Shown: in pieces, positions 48,804 through 57,018 of the stretch | How positions within the stretch are numbered: the stretch's first letter is position 1 | Layout: each line of letters begins with the position of its first letter | Assembly (NCBI RefSeq): GCF_002217755.1 | Contig: NZ_BCFL01000021.1 | Span: forward strand, 62,001-126,000 | Reading direction: 5' to 3' | Source: Streptomyces hyaluromycini | GTDB taxonomy: Bacteria; Actinomycetota; Actinomycetes; Streptomycetales; Streptomycetaceae | DNA: 64,000 nt | Made by a program: the position numbers and the translations under genes | Notes under the pieces: model-generated | The model's input: only the letters and a program-made list of their open reading frames with translations | Told to the model about the DNA's origin: nothing | Databases searched by the model: none

Positions 48804-49265
48804 TCAGAGGTAGTACCGGGCCACCGACTCCGCGACGCAGACCGGCTTGTCGCCGCCTTCGCGCTCCACGCTGAAGCCGACGGTCACCTGGACGCCGCCC
48901 GTGACGTCCTCCACGCCGGTGATCGTCGCGGTGGCGCGCAGCCGCGAGCCGACCGGGACGGGGGAGGGGAAGCGGACCTTGTTGACGCCGTAGTTCACGC
49001 CCATCTTCACGCCCTCGACCTCGATCAGCTGGGGACCGAAGAGCGGGAGCAGCGACAGCGTCAGATAGCCGTGCGCGATGGTCGTGCCGAACGGGCCGGC
49101 GGCCGCCTTCTCCGGGTCGACGTGGATCCACTGGTGGTCGCCGGTCGCCTCCGCGAACAGATCGATCCGCTTCTGGTCGACCTCCAGCCAGTCGGTGTAG
49201 CCCAGCTGCTCGCCCACGGCCGCCCTCAGCTCGTCGGGGGAGGTGAAGATCCTCGGTTCTGCCAT
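48804..49265 (-). CDS. MaoC family (R)-specific enoyl-CoA hydratase
   Basis: 153 residues, a single hot-dog domain. The hydratase-2 motif is intact: DLFAEATGDHQWIHVDPEKAAAGPFGTTIAHGYLTLSLLP, with catalytic Asp and His of the D-x4-H pair. Such enzymes hydrate 2-enoyl-CoA; they often accompany acyl-CoA metabolism genes like the dehydrogenase 2 kb away. The promoter region toward soxR has a perfect CTAAGCA/TGCTTAG palindrome. Confidence 0.9.
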   Translation of the reverse strand: MAEPRIFTSPDELRAAVGEQLGYTDWLEVDQKRIDLFAEATGDHQWIHVDPEKAAAGPFGTTIAHGYLTLSLLPLFGPQLIEVEGVKMGVNYGVNKVRFPSPVPVGSRLRATATITGVEDVTGGVQVTVGFSVEREGGDKPVCVAESVARYYL

Positions 49266-49319
49266 GTTGCCGGCCCTCTCGCGGTCACGGGGTCACCCGT
49301 ACATTGTCCAAGCAATTGT

Positions 49320-49335
49320 CTAAGCAACTGCTTAG
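49320..49335. promoter_or_regulatory. Perfect palindrome in the MaoC/soxR divergent promoter
   Basis: CTAAGCAACTGCTTAG: 7-bp perfect arms around AC. A degenerate overlapping copy, CCAAGCAATTGTCTAA, precedes it. The site resembles that at 48105-48120, pointing to the TetR protein rather than to SoxR. Confidence 0.6.
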
Positions 49336-49400
49336 CATGGTCCGGTACGGGCCCCCTGTCAACGGACCGCGACCCGTAGCCGGTGGGTAGTCTCTGCGGG

Positions 49401-49871
49401 GTGCCGCAGATTCCCGAGCAGATCCAAGAGCTGAGCGTGGGCCAGTTGTCCGCGCGCAGCGGCGCCGCCGTCTCAGCACTGCACTTCTACGAGTCCAAGG
49501 GCCTCATCAGCAGTCGGCGGACCTCCGGCAACCAGCGCCGCTACACCCGCGACACGCTCCGCCGCGTCGCCTTCGTCCGGGCGGCACAGCGGGTCGGCAT
49601 CCCCCTCGCGACGATCCGCGAGGCGCTCTCGGAACTCCCCGAGGAACGCACGCCGACCCACGAGGACTGGGCCCGCCTCTCGGAGGCCTGGCGCAGGGAA
49701 CTGGACGAGCGCATCAGGCAGCTCAACCGCCTGCGCGACCATCTGACCGACTGCATCGGCTGCGGCTGTCTGTCCTTGGACACCTGTGTGCTGTCCAACC
49801 CGGACGACGCGTTCGGCGAGCGACGGGCGGGGTCCCGTCTGCTGCCGGAGCGGGTCGGCGAGGGACGGTGA
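49401..49871 (+). CDS. soxR: Redox-sensitive transcriptional activator SoxR
   Basis: 156 residues from a GTG (PQIPEQIQELSVGQL at the N-terminus). The MerR-type HTH is LSVGQLSARSGAAVSALHFYESKGLISSRRTSGNQRRYTRDTLRR, and a dimerisation helix precedes the [2Fe-2S] loop C118-x2-C121-x-C123-x5-C129 (CIGCGCLSLDTC). SoxR activates transcription when its cluster is oxidised by redox-active compounds; in Streptomyces it answers endogenous pigments and controls efflux and oxidoreductase genes rather than soxS. No canonical CCTCAAG-type SoxR box was seen in its own promoter. Confidence 0.95.
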   Translation: MPQIPEQIQELSVGQLSARSGAAVSALHFYESKGLISSRRTSGNQRRYTRDTLRRVAFVRAAQRVGIPLATIREALSELPEERTPTHEDWARLSEAWRRELDERIRQLNRLRDHLTDCIGCGCLSLDTCVLSNPDDAFGERRAGSRLLPERVGEGR

Positions 49872-49872
49872 A

Positions 49873-49923
49873 GGCTTGTGCGCGGGCGGTGCGACCCCCG
49901 TACGCCCCGCCCGCGCACAAGCC
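49873..49923. terminator. Bidirectional terminator between soxR and the DUF2690 gene
   Basis: GGCTTGTGCGCGGGCG (49873-49888) and CGCCCGCGCACAAGCC (49908-49923) form a perfect 16-bp stem, the longest in the window, with a 19-nt loop between convergent genes. Confidence 0.88.
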
Positions 49924-49935
49924 GGCGGGGGCCGG

Positions 49936-50397
49936 TCAGTAGGAGCCGGTGGAGCCGCTCCAGGTCCGCGCACCGCCGTCGTAGAAGCCCTTCGCGTACG
50001 ACTCCACGCCGATGTCGTTGACCATCTTGGTGTAGCAGCCCGTGGAGCCGTTCGGCACGGCGCAGGTGTACTCCTTGCCGTCGCTGGTCCGGTGGACCGT
50101 GACCCACGGGACCGACTGGTCCTGCGGGACGTAGGTGGCCTGTGAGATCCGTGCCCAGGCCGCCCGGCAGCTGGGGCTGTAGCGCAGCTCCACGTACGCC
50201 GCGCCGAGCCAGACGGCACCGTTCGAAGGTGTGATGGCGTCGCTCTGGCAGTAGGCGGCGGGGTCCTTGCCCTCGCAGGTGGAGCCGTAGCAGCCGGCGG
50301 CGTTCGCGGGAGTGGCGATCGCGGTTCCCGCCGCGGCGAGGGCCAGGACGCTCAGGGACGCGGCCCAGTTGCGAACCTTCACTGTTTTACTCCTCAT
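49936..50397 (-). CDS. Secreted DUF2690 protein
   Basis: 153 residues. The signal peptide (VRNWAASLSVLALAAAGTAIATPANA) ends at ANA-A; the mature protein begins GCYGSTCEGKDPAAYCQSDA, the DUF2690 signature, with six Cys in likely disulfides and the VELRYSPSCRAAWARIS motif. Function unknown; homologues are small extracellular actinobacterial proteins. It is divergent from the AfsR-like regulator, separated by about 100 bases. Confidence 0.85.
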   Translation of the reverse strand: MRSKTVKVRNWAASLSVLALAAAGTAIATPANAAGCYGSTCEGKDPAAYCQSDAITPSNGAVWLGAAYVELRYSPSCRAAWARISQATYVPQDQSVPWVTVHRTSDGKEYTCAVPNGSTGCYTKMVNDIGVESYAKGFYDGGARTWSGSTGSY

Positions 50398-50500
50398 CAA
50401 TGTCCCTGCCCTGTAAGGCAGTTGATCCGCTCGTCCCCCTGACGACCGGTGATGTGAGGATTTACGATCGGTCTTGCGAAAATCTTGTGACGGAGGTCCG

Positions 50501-53500
50501 TTGAAGCTCCTTCTGCTCGGTCCGCTGGAACTGCGTGTCGCGGGGACCGGGATGGACCTGGGACAGCCGCGCAGACAGGCGGTGCTCGCCGCGCTGGCGG
50601 CCGACACCGGGCGGCCTGTCACCCTGGAGACGCTGGTCGACCGGGTCTGGGACGGCGATCCGCCGGACGCCGCGCGCTCCGTCGTCTACTCCCACATCAG
50701 CCGCCTGCGGCGGCTCCTTGACGAGGCCGCGGTCAGGGAGAGCGGCGGCGCGGCGACGCGGCCGCCGATCCGCCTCGGCAGGATCTCCGGCGGATACCTG
50801 CTGGAGGCGGACGACGACGCCGTCGACCTGGCGCGGTTCCGCTCCCTGGTCGCACGCGGGCGCGAGCCGCTGTACCCCGACGCGGAGCGCGCCGGCCTCC
50901 TGGAGGAGGCGCTGCGGCTCTGGCGGGGCGCCCCGCTCCCGGGACTGTCCGGAGCCTGGGCCGAACGGATGCGCACGGCCTGGAACCAGGAGCGGATCGA
51001 GGCGGCCGTGGCCTGGGCGCAGACCTGTCTGCGGCAGGGCGGCCCGGAGCGGGTGCCCGAGCTGCTCCGGCCCCTGCTGGCCGACCACCCCCTGTCCGAG
51101 CAGCTCGCCGCGGTCCTGATGCGCTCGCTCGCCGCCGTCGGCTCGACCACGGACGCTCTGCACGTCTACACCCGCATCCGTCAGCAGCTGGCCGACGAGC
51201 TGGACCTGCCGCCCGGTCCCGAACTGCGTTCGGCGTACGAGGAGTTGTCGAGCGGAACCGCCGCCCGGAAACGGCAGGCCCCACCGCCGCGCGCGGTTCC
51301 TGCTCCGGCCCAACTGCCCATGGATGTAAGTAACTTCACTGGACGCGACGCGCAACTTGCCGACCTGACCCGGGCCCTGATCCCCGGCGCCGGTGTGAAC
51401 GGGGCCACCGCGGCGGTGGTGTCCGCGGTCTCCGGCACCGCGGGCGTCGGCAAGACCGCGCTCGCCGTGCACTGGGCGCACCGGTCGCGGGACGCCTTCC
51501 CCGACGGACAGCTGTACGTCGACCTCAGGGGTTACGACCCGCAGAGACCGGTGTCCGCGGCCCAGGCGCTGACCGGTTTCCTCACCGCCCTCGGCGTGCT
51601 CCGGCAGGAGATCCCGCTGCGTCTGGAGGACCGGGCGGCGCGCTACCGGACGGCCCTCGACGGACGCCGGCTGCTGGTCGTCCTGGACAACGCCGCGTCC
51701 GCCGCCCAGGTCAGGCATCTGCTGCCGGGCAGCCCGGACTGCCGGACACTGATCACCAGCCGGGACTCGCTGGGCGCGCTGGTCTCGGTCAACGGCGCCC
51801 ACCGCGTGGTGCTCGACGCGCTCTCCGGCACCGACTCCCTCGCCCTGCTGCGGGCGTTGATCGGCGAGCGGATCGACGCGGAGCGCTCGGCCGCCGCCGA
51901 TCTGGCCGACCAGTGTGCCCGGCTGCCGCTCGCCCTGCGGGTGGCAGCGGAGCTGGTGCTCTCCCGGCCCGCCGAGCCGCTCACGCGTCTGGTGGCCGAA
52001 CTCCACGACCACCAGCGCCGGCTGGACCTGCTGGACTCCGGCGACGACCCGCGGGCCGCCGTACGCGCCGTCTTCTCCTGGTCCTACGCCCGCCTCGCCG
52101 AACTGCCCGCCCGGCTCTTCCGGCTGCTCGGCCTGTACCCCGGTCCCGACACGGACGCCCACGCGGCCGCCGCACTGGCCGGCGAGTCCGTGGAAGCCGT
52201 ACGGCGGGCGCTCGACCTGCTGGCCCGCGCCCACCTGCTGAACCGCACCGCCGCCGGCCGGTACGGCATGCACGACCTGTTGCGCGTGTACGCGGCGGAG
52301 CTGGCCGCCGGCCACGACCCGGCGGCGGAACGCGAGGCCGCCCTCACCCGGCTGCTCGACCACTGCCTCGCCGCGTCCGCGGCCGCCATGGACGTCCTCT
52401 ACCCGGCCGAACGCCATCTGCGCCCCGCCGTCGAGCGGACCGGCACCGGACTGCCGCCGTTACGGACCGCCGACGAGGCCCGCGCCTGGCTCGCCGCCGC
52501 GCAGTCCACGCTGGTGGCGCTGTGCTCGCGCACCGAGGAGCCCGGCCCGTCCGGGCACACCGTACGCATCGCCACCACACTGCACCGCCACTACGAGCGC
52601 TCCGGGCACTACACGGACGCCCTGACCGTCCACACCCACGCGCTGCGGGCCGCACGGTCGGTGGGGGACGTTCGAGGCGAGGCCGACGTCCTCGTCTGCC
52701 TCGGCGCCGTGCACCGCAGGCTCGGCGAGTACGACAGCGCGCAACAGCTCCACGACACCGCTCTCGCGCTGTGCCGCCGGATCGGCTACGCGGCCGGCGA
52801 GGCCCGGCACCTCACCAACGTGGGGGTCCTGCACGAACTGCGCGGCCGCTACCGGGAGGCCGCCGAGCAGCACGAGCGTGCGGTCGCGCTGTTCCGCTCG
52901 GTCGGCGACGCGCCCGGCGAGGCGGACGTGCTCAACAACCTCGGCATCGTGCTGGAGTTGCTGGAGGACTTCGAGGCGTCGGTCGAACGCTACGAGCGGG
53001 CCCTGGAGTTGTACCGGGCCGTGGACCATCCCCTCGGGGAGGCCAGTGCCCTCGGCAACCTCGGCATCCTGGTGGCACGGCTGGGCGACCACGCCGCGGC
53101 GGCACGGCACTTCGAGCGTGCGCTGACGCTGTTCCGGCGGCTGGCGAACGCGGCGGGCACGGGGCACGCCCTGTCCAACCTCGGCAACGCGCTCAGCGGT
53201 CTGGACCGCCACGAGGAGGCGGCCGGGCACCAGCGCGAGGCCCTGGACCTGTTCCGCCGGATCGGCGAGCGCTACGGCGAGACCGGCGCGCTCAACGGCC
53301 TCGGCGAGGCCCTGCACGGGCTCGGCCGGGCCGCCGAGGCGCTGGCGGCCCACGCGGAGGCGCTGGAGATCGCGCGCGAGATCGACGAACAGGAGGAACA
53401 GGCGCGGGCGCACGTGGGGGCGGCGGCGGTGCTGAGGGACGGCGAACCGGAAGAGGCCGACGCCCGTCTCCGCGAGGCCCTCGACCTCTACACGGCGCTG

Positions 53501-53548
53501 GGCTCGCCGCGGGCGGAGGAGGTCCGCGGAATGCTCGGCGAGCGCTGA
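50501..53548 (+). CDS. AfsR-like SARP regulator (BTAD, NB-ARC, TPR)
   Basis: 1015 residues from a TTG start chosen because GGAGG lies five bases upstream; earlier in-frame TTG (50474) has no such site. Domains: OmpR-type winged helix about 1-95 (LLLLGPLELRV ... ARSVVYSHISRLRRLLDE), BTAD about 100-245 (DAVDLARFRSLVARGRE ... DALHVYTRIRQQLADELDLPPGPELR), NB-ARC from about 290 with Walker A GTAGVGKTA (Lys318) and DNAASAAQVRHLLPG, then TPR repeats from about 700 to the end. AfsR-type SARPs activate secondary metabolism genes on phosphorylation or ligand input. No biosynthetic cluster is adjacent. Target unknown. Confidence 0.9.
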   Translation: MKLLLLGPLELRVAGTGMDLGQPRRQAVLAALAADTGRPVTLETLVDRVWDGDPPDAARSVVYSHISRLRRLLDEAAVRESGGAATRPPIRLGRISGGYLLEADDDAVDLARFRSLVARGREPLYPDAERAGLLEEALRLWRGAPLPGLSGAWAERMRTAWNQERIEAAVAWAQTCLRQGGPERVPELLRPLLADHPLSEQLAAVLMRSLAAVGSTTDALHVYTRIRQQLADELDLPPGPELRSAYEELSSGTAARKRQAPPPRAVPAPAQLPMDVSNFTGRDAQLADLTRALIPGAGVNGATAAVVSAVSGTAGVGKTALAVHWAHRSRDAFPDGQLYVDLRGYDPQRPVSAAQALTGFLTALGVLRQEIPLRLEDRAARYRTALDGRRLLVVLDNAASAAQVRHLLPGSPDCRTLITSRDSLGALVSVNGAHRVVLDALSGTDSLALLRALIGERIDAERSAAADLADQCARLPLALRVAAELVLSRPAEPLTRLVAELHDHQRRLDLLDSGDDPRAAVRAVFSWSYARLAELPARLFRLLGLYPGPDTDAHAAAALAGESVEAVRRALDLLARAHLLNRTAAGRYGMHDLLRVYAAELAAGHDPAAEREAALTRLLDHCLAASAAAMDVLYPAERHLRPAVERTGTGLPPLRTADEARAWLAAAQSTLVALCSRTEEPGPSGHTVRIATTLHRHYERSGHYTDALTVHTHALRAARSVGDVRGEADVLVCLGAVHRRLGEYDSAQQLHDTALALCRRIGYAAGEARHLTNVGVLHELRGRYREAAEQHERAVALFRSVGDAPGEADVLNNLGIVLELLEDFEASVERYERALELYRAVDHPLGEASALGNLGILVARLGDHAAAARHFERALTLFRRLANAAGTGHALSNLGNALSGLDRHEEAAGHQREALDLFRRIGERYGETGALNGLGEALHGLGRAAEALAAHAEALEIAREIDEQEEQARAHVGAAAVLRDGEPEEADARLREALDLYTALGSPRAEEVRGMLGER

Positions 53549-53571
53549 CCGTGGTCGTTCGGCCGCGGGTG

Positions 53572-53730
53572 CGTGGGGGCTGAGCGCGCCCGCGCGGCGG
53601 AGCCGCAAATCAAATACAGCCCCGCGCCCCTGAAGGGGCGCTGTAGTCGCGCCGGCTACCCAGCTGCGGGCAGGCGTGCCGCAGGGCGGCACGGGTGGGC
53701 GCAGCGGCACCCCGCCGGCGCCGGTAAGCG
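53572..53730 (-). repeat. Compound intergenic repeat (family A copy 4 plus family D arm), inverted relative to 45.6 kb
   Basis: 53572-53641 is a family A copy ending in TGAAGGGGCGC; 53642-53730 carries CAGCTGCGGGCAGGCGTGCC, GGCACGGGTGGGCGC and GCGCCGGTAAGC, the reverse complement of the 45.6-kb arm. It lies after the AfsR-like gene and may terminate it. The remainder of the gap to 53763 is C-rich with nothing coding. Confidence 0.8.
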
Positions 53731-53763
53731 TCCCCACCCCCCCCCGCTCCACCCCACCCGCAC

Positions 53764-54831
53764 CTACTCGAACTCGGTCCCGCCCTTGCGCGTCAGATAC
53801 GCCGGGCTCACCGACTTCGCGATCGCCCGGCCCCCGGTCACCGCGCTGTACCGCTCCACCACCGGCCGGATCACCACGCCCTCCCGCAGGTGCAGCCCCC
53901 GCCCGGACACGGCCTCCCGGCCGCTCGCCACCGCCAGCACCCGGTCGATGTCGTACGGCCCCTCGAACAGGTGTGGCACCAGGGGCAGTTCGCCCGCCAG
54001 GAGCTCCGCCGCGGCCAGCCACCGCACCGCCCCGTCGAACTCGGCCGACACGTCGAACGCGGCGTACCCGAGCGACTCCCGTCGCCCGTCGGCGCCGTAC
54101 GTCAGGTCCTGGACGCCCGCCCCGTACACCTCCCCGAAGATCCCGACCCGGCGGGCGCCGAGCCGTTCGGCGAGTCGCCGGGCCACGTCGGCGACGCCGT
54201 GGCCGCGCACCGCCCGCCAGTAGAGATTGCGCGGATCCTCCTTGAGGGCCAGGGACTTTGCGCCGAAGCCCTTGGAGGACACGTACACCCGGTCCTCGTC
54301 GGCGACATAGGTGAGCAGGCACGCCGAACCGTGCAGCTTCTCGGTGAGGACCACCGGTTCGCCGGGCTCGAAGATGCCGGGGTAGCGCTGGATGTTCTCG
54401 ATGTCGACCCAGGGCAGCAGGTCGGGTGCCGACTCGACGTCCCCGTCCATCGTGGGCGGGACCGGCGGCACCCACTTGGTGATGCCGAGCGTCTCCGCGA
54501 AGTCGGTGCCCTCCGCCGCCGCCCGGGCCAGGTCGACGCCGGCCAGCGCCCTGGGACGGCACACGATCCCCTGCGACAGCTCACCGCGCAGCCGTACCGC
54601 CCTGACCCGGTTCGCGCTGCTGCCCGCCAGCCGCCCGGTCAGGCCCAGTTCCTCGATCAGCCCGGCCGGCAGCACGGCCTGTTCGGGGATGTACAGGGCG
54701 GTCTCACCGGTGCGGTACACGCCCTTGGCGACGACCGCCCGGTAGAGGCCCACCTGGGCCAGCTCCAGCGCGTCGGCGTTGGGGTGTTCGTGGACGGTCA
54801 GCACTTCGGCGGTGACGCGCAGCGTCGACAT
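53764..54831 (-). CDS. RNA ligase, Rnl5 (DraRnl) type
   Basis: 355 residues. An N-terminal OB-fold (MSTLRVTAEVLTVHEHPNADALELAQVG) is followed by the nucleotidyltransferase domain: motif I VVLTEKLHGSA with Lys165 as the AMP-accepting lysine, RVYVSSKGFGAKSLALKE (motif Ia/III region), VGIFGEVYG (III), EGVVIRPVVER (IV) and AIAKSVSPAYLTRKGGTEFE (V). The position of the lysine equals that of Deinococcus DraRnl, as I recall it. These enzymes seal 3'-OH/5'-P nicks in RNA, probably in repair. It lies downstream of an HTH regulator on the same strand. Confidence 0.88.
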   Translation of the reverse strand: MSTLRVTAEVLTVHEHPNADALELAQVGLYRAVVAKGVYRTGETALYIPEQAVLPAGLIEELGLTGRLAGSSANRVRAVRLRGELSQGIVCRPRALAGVDLARAAAEGTDFAETLGITKWVPPVPPTMDGDVESAPDLLPWVDIENIQRYPGIFEPGEPVVLTEKLHGSACLLTYVADEDRVYVSSKGFGAKSLALKEDPRNLYWRAVRGHGVADVARRLAERLGARRVGIFGEVYGAGVQDLTYGADGRRESLGYAAFDVSAEFDGAVRWLAAAELLAGELPLVPHLFEGPYDIDRVLAVASGREAVSGRGLHLREGVVIRPVVERYSAVTGGRAIAKSVSPAYLTRKGGTEFE

Positions 54832-54850
54832 CGGCACTCCTCGCTCGGCG

Positions 54851-54867
54851 GGAACCCGCGGGGTTCC
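54851..54867 (-). terminator. Short hairpin between the HTH regulator and RNA ligase genes
   Basis: GGAACCC (54851-54857) and GGGTTCC (54861-54867) form a 7-bp perfect stem with a GCG loop, 20 bases before the RNA ligase start; it may terminate the regulator gene or structure the ligase leader. Confidence 0.45.
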
Positions 54868-54948
54868 ACGGCCCGGTTTCCTCAGTCGGGTTTCATCGGG
54901 CCCAACTCTCCGGACGGGAAACGGGTGGAACCAGCGGATTAGCCACTG

Positions 54949-55869
54949 CTATGGCGTTGTCGCGCCGGGCCACTCCCAGCGGATGCCGAAACGGCAGGGC
55001 CCGGCGGCCAGCGCCACCGCGTGCACCGAGCCCGCGGTGTCCAGGCGGAGCGGGTGGGTGCGCGGGTGGGCGTCCAGCGCCGTGGTGCGGAAGGAGTAAC
55101 AGGCCGACGGCAGCGCCTCGGCGGCGAAGCGCACCTCCAGCAGGTGCTCGCGCATGGGCACGTGGATGGCGGTCTCCAGCCGTTGCGAGTACGGCCGGGG
55201 TTCGCGATGTTCGAGGGTGTAGTCGACGATCACGGTCTCGCCGCGGGCCAGCGGGTGGTCGAAGAGCATCTCCGCCGCCACCAGCCCGTCTTCCGGGATC
55301 TCGACGACCCGGCCCAGCCGGCAGGGCGGCGCGAGCCGGACCCGGGGCGGTGGCCCGGGGGAGTCCAGCCGGTACAGCGCTATCCAGCGGTCCGCGCCGT
55401 CGGCCTCGGCGCGCAGCAGCCGCCGGCTGGCCAGCGAGGCCGGGCGGCGGTCGGGGCCGACCTCCAGGCGGTTGTGGCAGCTCAGCCGGGTCAGGCTGTC
55501 GTCCCAGCGGGTGTCGATCGTGTCCAGGGCGGCGCTGATGTCACGGCGCCCCGACCAGGTCTCGGCCAGCCCGGGATGGCCGGGCGGCGGAGGCAGCCAG
55601 CGGCCGCGCGGGCGCGGCGGGCCGAGCAGGCCGCTGAGCGCGGCCGGCGGCAGCCGCAGGACGTCCTCCAGGGCGGCCAGCGCGGCCAGCGACTGTTTGC
55701 GCTCGGGACGGTAGCGCCCGGACTGCCAGGAACTGAGCGTCGCCGGTGCCACCGGGGTGCCCCGCCGCCGCAGCCGGTGGTGGATCCGCTCCAGGCTCAG
55801 CCCGCTGGCGGCGATGGCGGCCCGCAGCGCCTCGGGGAACGGCCCCTCGGGTCTGGATGTCACATGCAC
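54949..55869 (-). CDS. HTH (XRE-like) transcriptional regulator
   Basis: 306 residues from a GTG start. The N-terminus (PFPEALRAAIAASGLSLERIHHRLRRRGTPVAPATLSSWQSGRYRPERKQSLAALAALEDVLRLP) is an XRE-type helix-turn-helix with the W-Q-S-G recognition helix. The rest is a beta-rich ligand or protein-binding domain with no recognised family, containing SCHNRLEVGPDRRPAS and PPCRLGRVVEIPEDGLVAAEMLFD. Located upstream of the RNA ligase gene on the same strand with a hairpin between, and divergent from the G1 peptidase. Possible regulator of either. Confidence 0.75.
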   Translation of the reverse strand: MHVTSRPEGPFPEALRAAIAASGLSLERIHHRLRRRGTPVAPATLSSWQSGRYRPERKQSLAALAALEDVLRLPPAALSGLLGPPRPRGRWLPPPPGHPGLAETWSGRRDISAALDTIDTRWDDSLTRLSCHNRLEVGPDRRPASLASRRLLRAEADGADRWIALYRLDSPGPPPRVRLAPPCRLGRVVEIPEDGLVAAEMLFDHPLARGETVIVDYTLEHREPRPYSQRLETAIHVPMREHLLEVRFAAEALPSACYSFRTTALDAHPRTHPLRLDTAGSVHAVALAAGPCRFGIRWEWPGATTP

Positions 55870-56131
55870 CAGTCTTGGCCGGAGGATGTGCGGGTACGGA
55901 ACCCCGTTGCCGGGATGTTGGACCAGTGTTGCCCGTTATTTGATCGAGCTTGGGTGAACCTGTCGGGATCCTGTCGAATTTCCGCTGCGTTTCGGCGTCA
56001 AATCCCGCAATACTGAACGCCCTTGACGGGCTTGTCATGGTCATGGAGTGAGCGGAAGCTGCTGTCGTCCCCGGTGGAAGATCGCCGGACCGCCGGAGGC
56101 GCCCCCCCACTCCCTTCCGTGACGGAGAGTC

Positions 56132-56938
56132 ATGTCAGCGAGAGCTTCCGCCAGTATCGTCCTCGCCACCGCGGCCGCCTTCAGCGCCGCCCTCGCCACC
56201 CCGGCGCTCGCCGCCGCCCCACACCTCGCCGCGCACACCACCGCCCAGCTCACCCAGGCCGTCGCGCGCCAGGAGAGCCACACCCTGCGCGGTCTGTCGA
56301 AGCCCGGCACGACCAACGCCACCGTCTCCTCGACCAACTGGTCCGGCTACGCGGCCACCGGTTCCTCCGGCGCCTACACCTCGGTGACCTCCTCCTGGAC
56401 CCAGCCGTCCGTCAGCTGCGGCTCGGCCACCACGTACTCCTCGTTCTGGGTCGGCCTGGACGGCTACAGCAACTCCGCGCTGGAGCAGACCGGCACCGAG
56501 GCCGACTGCATCAACGGCACGGCCGTCTACGGCGCCTGGTGGGAGGTGCTGCCCGCCTCCGAGAGCGCCTACTCCGGCGTCACCGTCAAGGGCGGCGACA
56601 AGTTCACCGCCACCGTGACCTACAACGGCAGCACCTTCGCCATGACCCTCACGGACTCCACCCAGGGCTGGACGAAGACCACCACCCACGCCGGCTCCTC
56701 CGGCTTCAAGAACGCCTCCGCCGAGGTCGTCGCGGAGGCCCCCGAGGTCGGCGGCTCGGTCGCGAGCCTCGCCAACTTCGGCACCGTGACCTTCACGGGC
56801 GCGAAGGCGAACGGCTCCAACCTCGACGGCTTCTCGCCGACCGAGATCGTGATGACCAAGAGCAGCAGCTCCGCCGTGCGCGCCCAGCCGGGCACGATAT
56901 CCGGCGGCAGTTTCGCGGACACCTGGAAGGCCAGCTGA
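56132..56938 (+). CDS. Secreted glutamic endopeptidase (G1/eqolisin family)
   Basis: 268 residues. A signal peptide of about 28 residues (LATPALA) precedes a short propeptide and the eqolisin beta-sandwich: TNWSGYAATGSSGAYTSVTSSWTQPSVSC, FWVGLDGYSNSALEQTGTEADC with catalytic Gln119, and ASAEVVAEAPEV with catalytic Glu202. G1 peptidases are acid-active and better known from fungi; bacterial members exist, including in Streptomyces. Four Cys may form disulfides. Gap 55870-56131 upstream shows no gene. Confidence 0.88.
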   Translation: MSARASASIVLATAAAFSAALATPALAAAPHLAAHTTAQLTQAVARQESHTLRGLSKPGTTNATVSSTNWSGYAATGSSGAYTSVTSSWTQPSVSCGSATTYSSFWVGLDGYSNSALEQTGTEADCINGTAVYGAWWEVLPASESAYSGVTVKGGDKFTATVTYNGSTFAMTLTDSTQGWTKTTTHAGSSGFKNASAEVVAEAPEVGGSVASLANFGTVTFTGAKANGSNLDGFSPTEIVMTKSSSSAVRAQPGTISGGSFADTWKAS

Positions 56939-57018
56939 CCATCGCTTCCTGAGCGGCCGCCTGCGGTGGGTCGCCGGGCATTTGGGGGGTGCGGCATCCC
57001 CGGCGCACCCCCACGTGG

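Noticed and set aside
49300..49400. A SoxR box in the soxR promoter
   Set aside because: The palindrome present (CTAAGCA/TGCTTAG) does not match the CCTCAAG-type SoxR site and does match the site before the nearby TetR gene.
52460..54562. A minus-strand open frame crossing the AfsR-like gene end, a repeat and the RNA ligase
   Set aside because: It spans an intergenic repeat and two real genes on different strands and encodes low-complexity Arg/Gly sequence.
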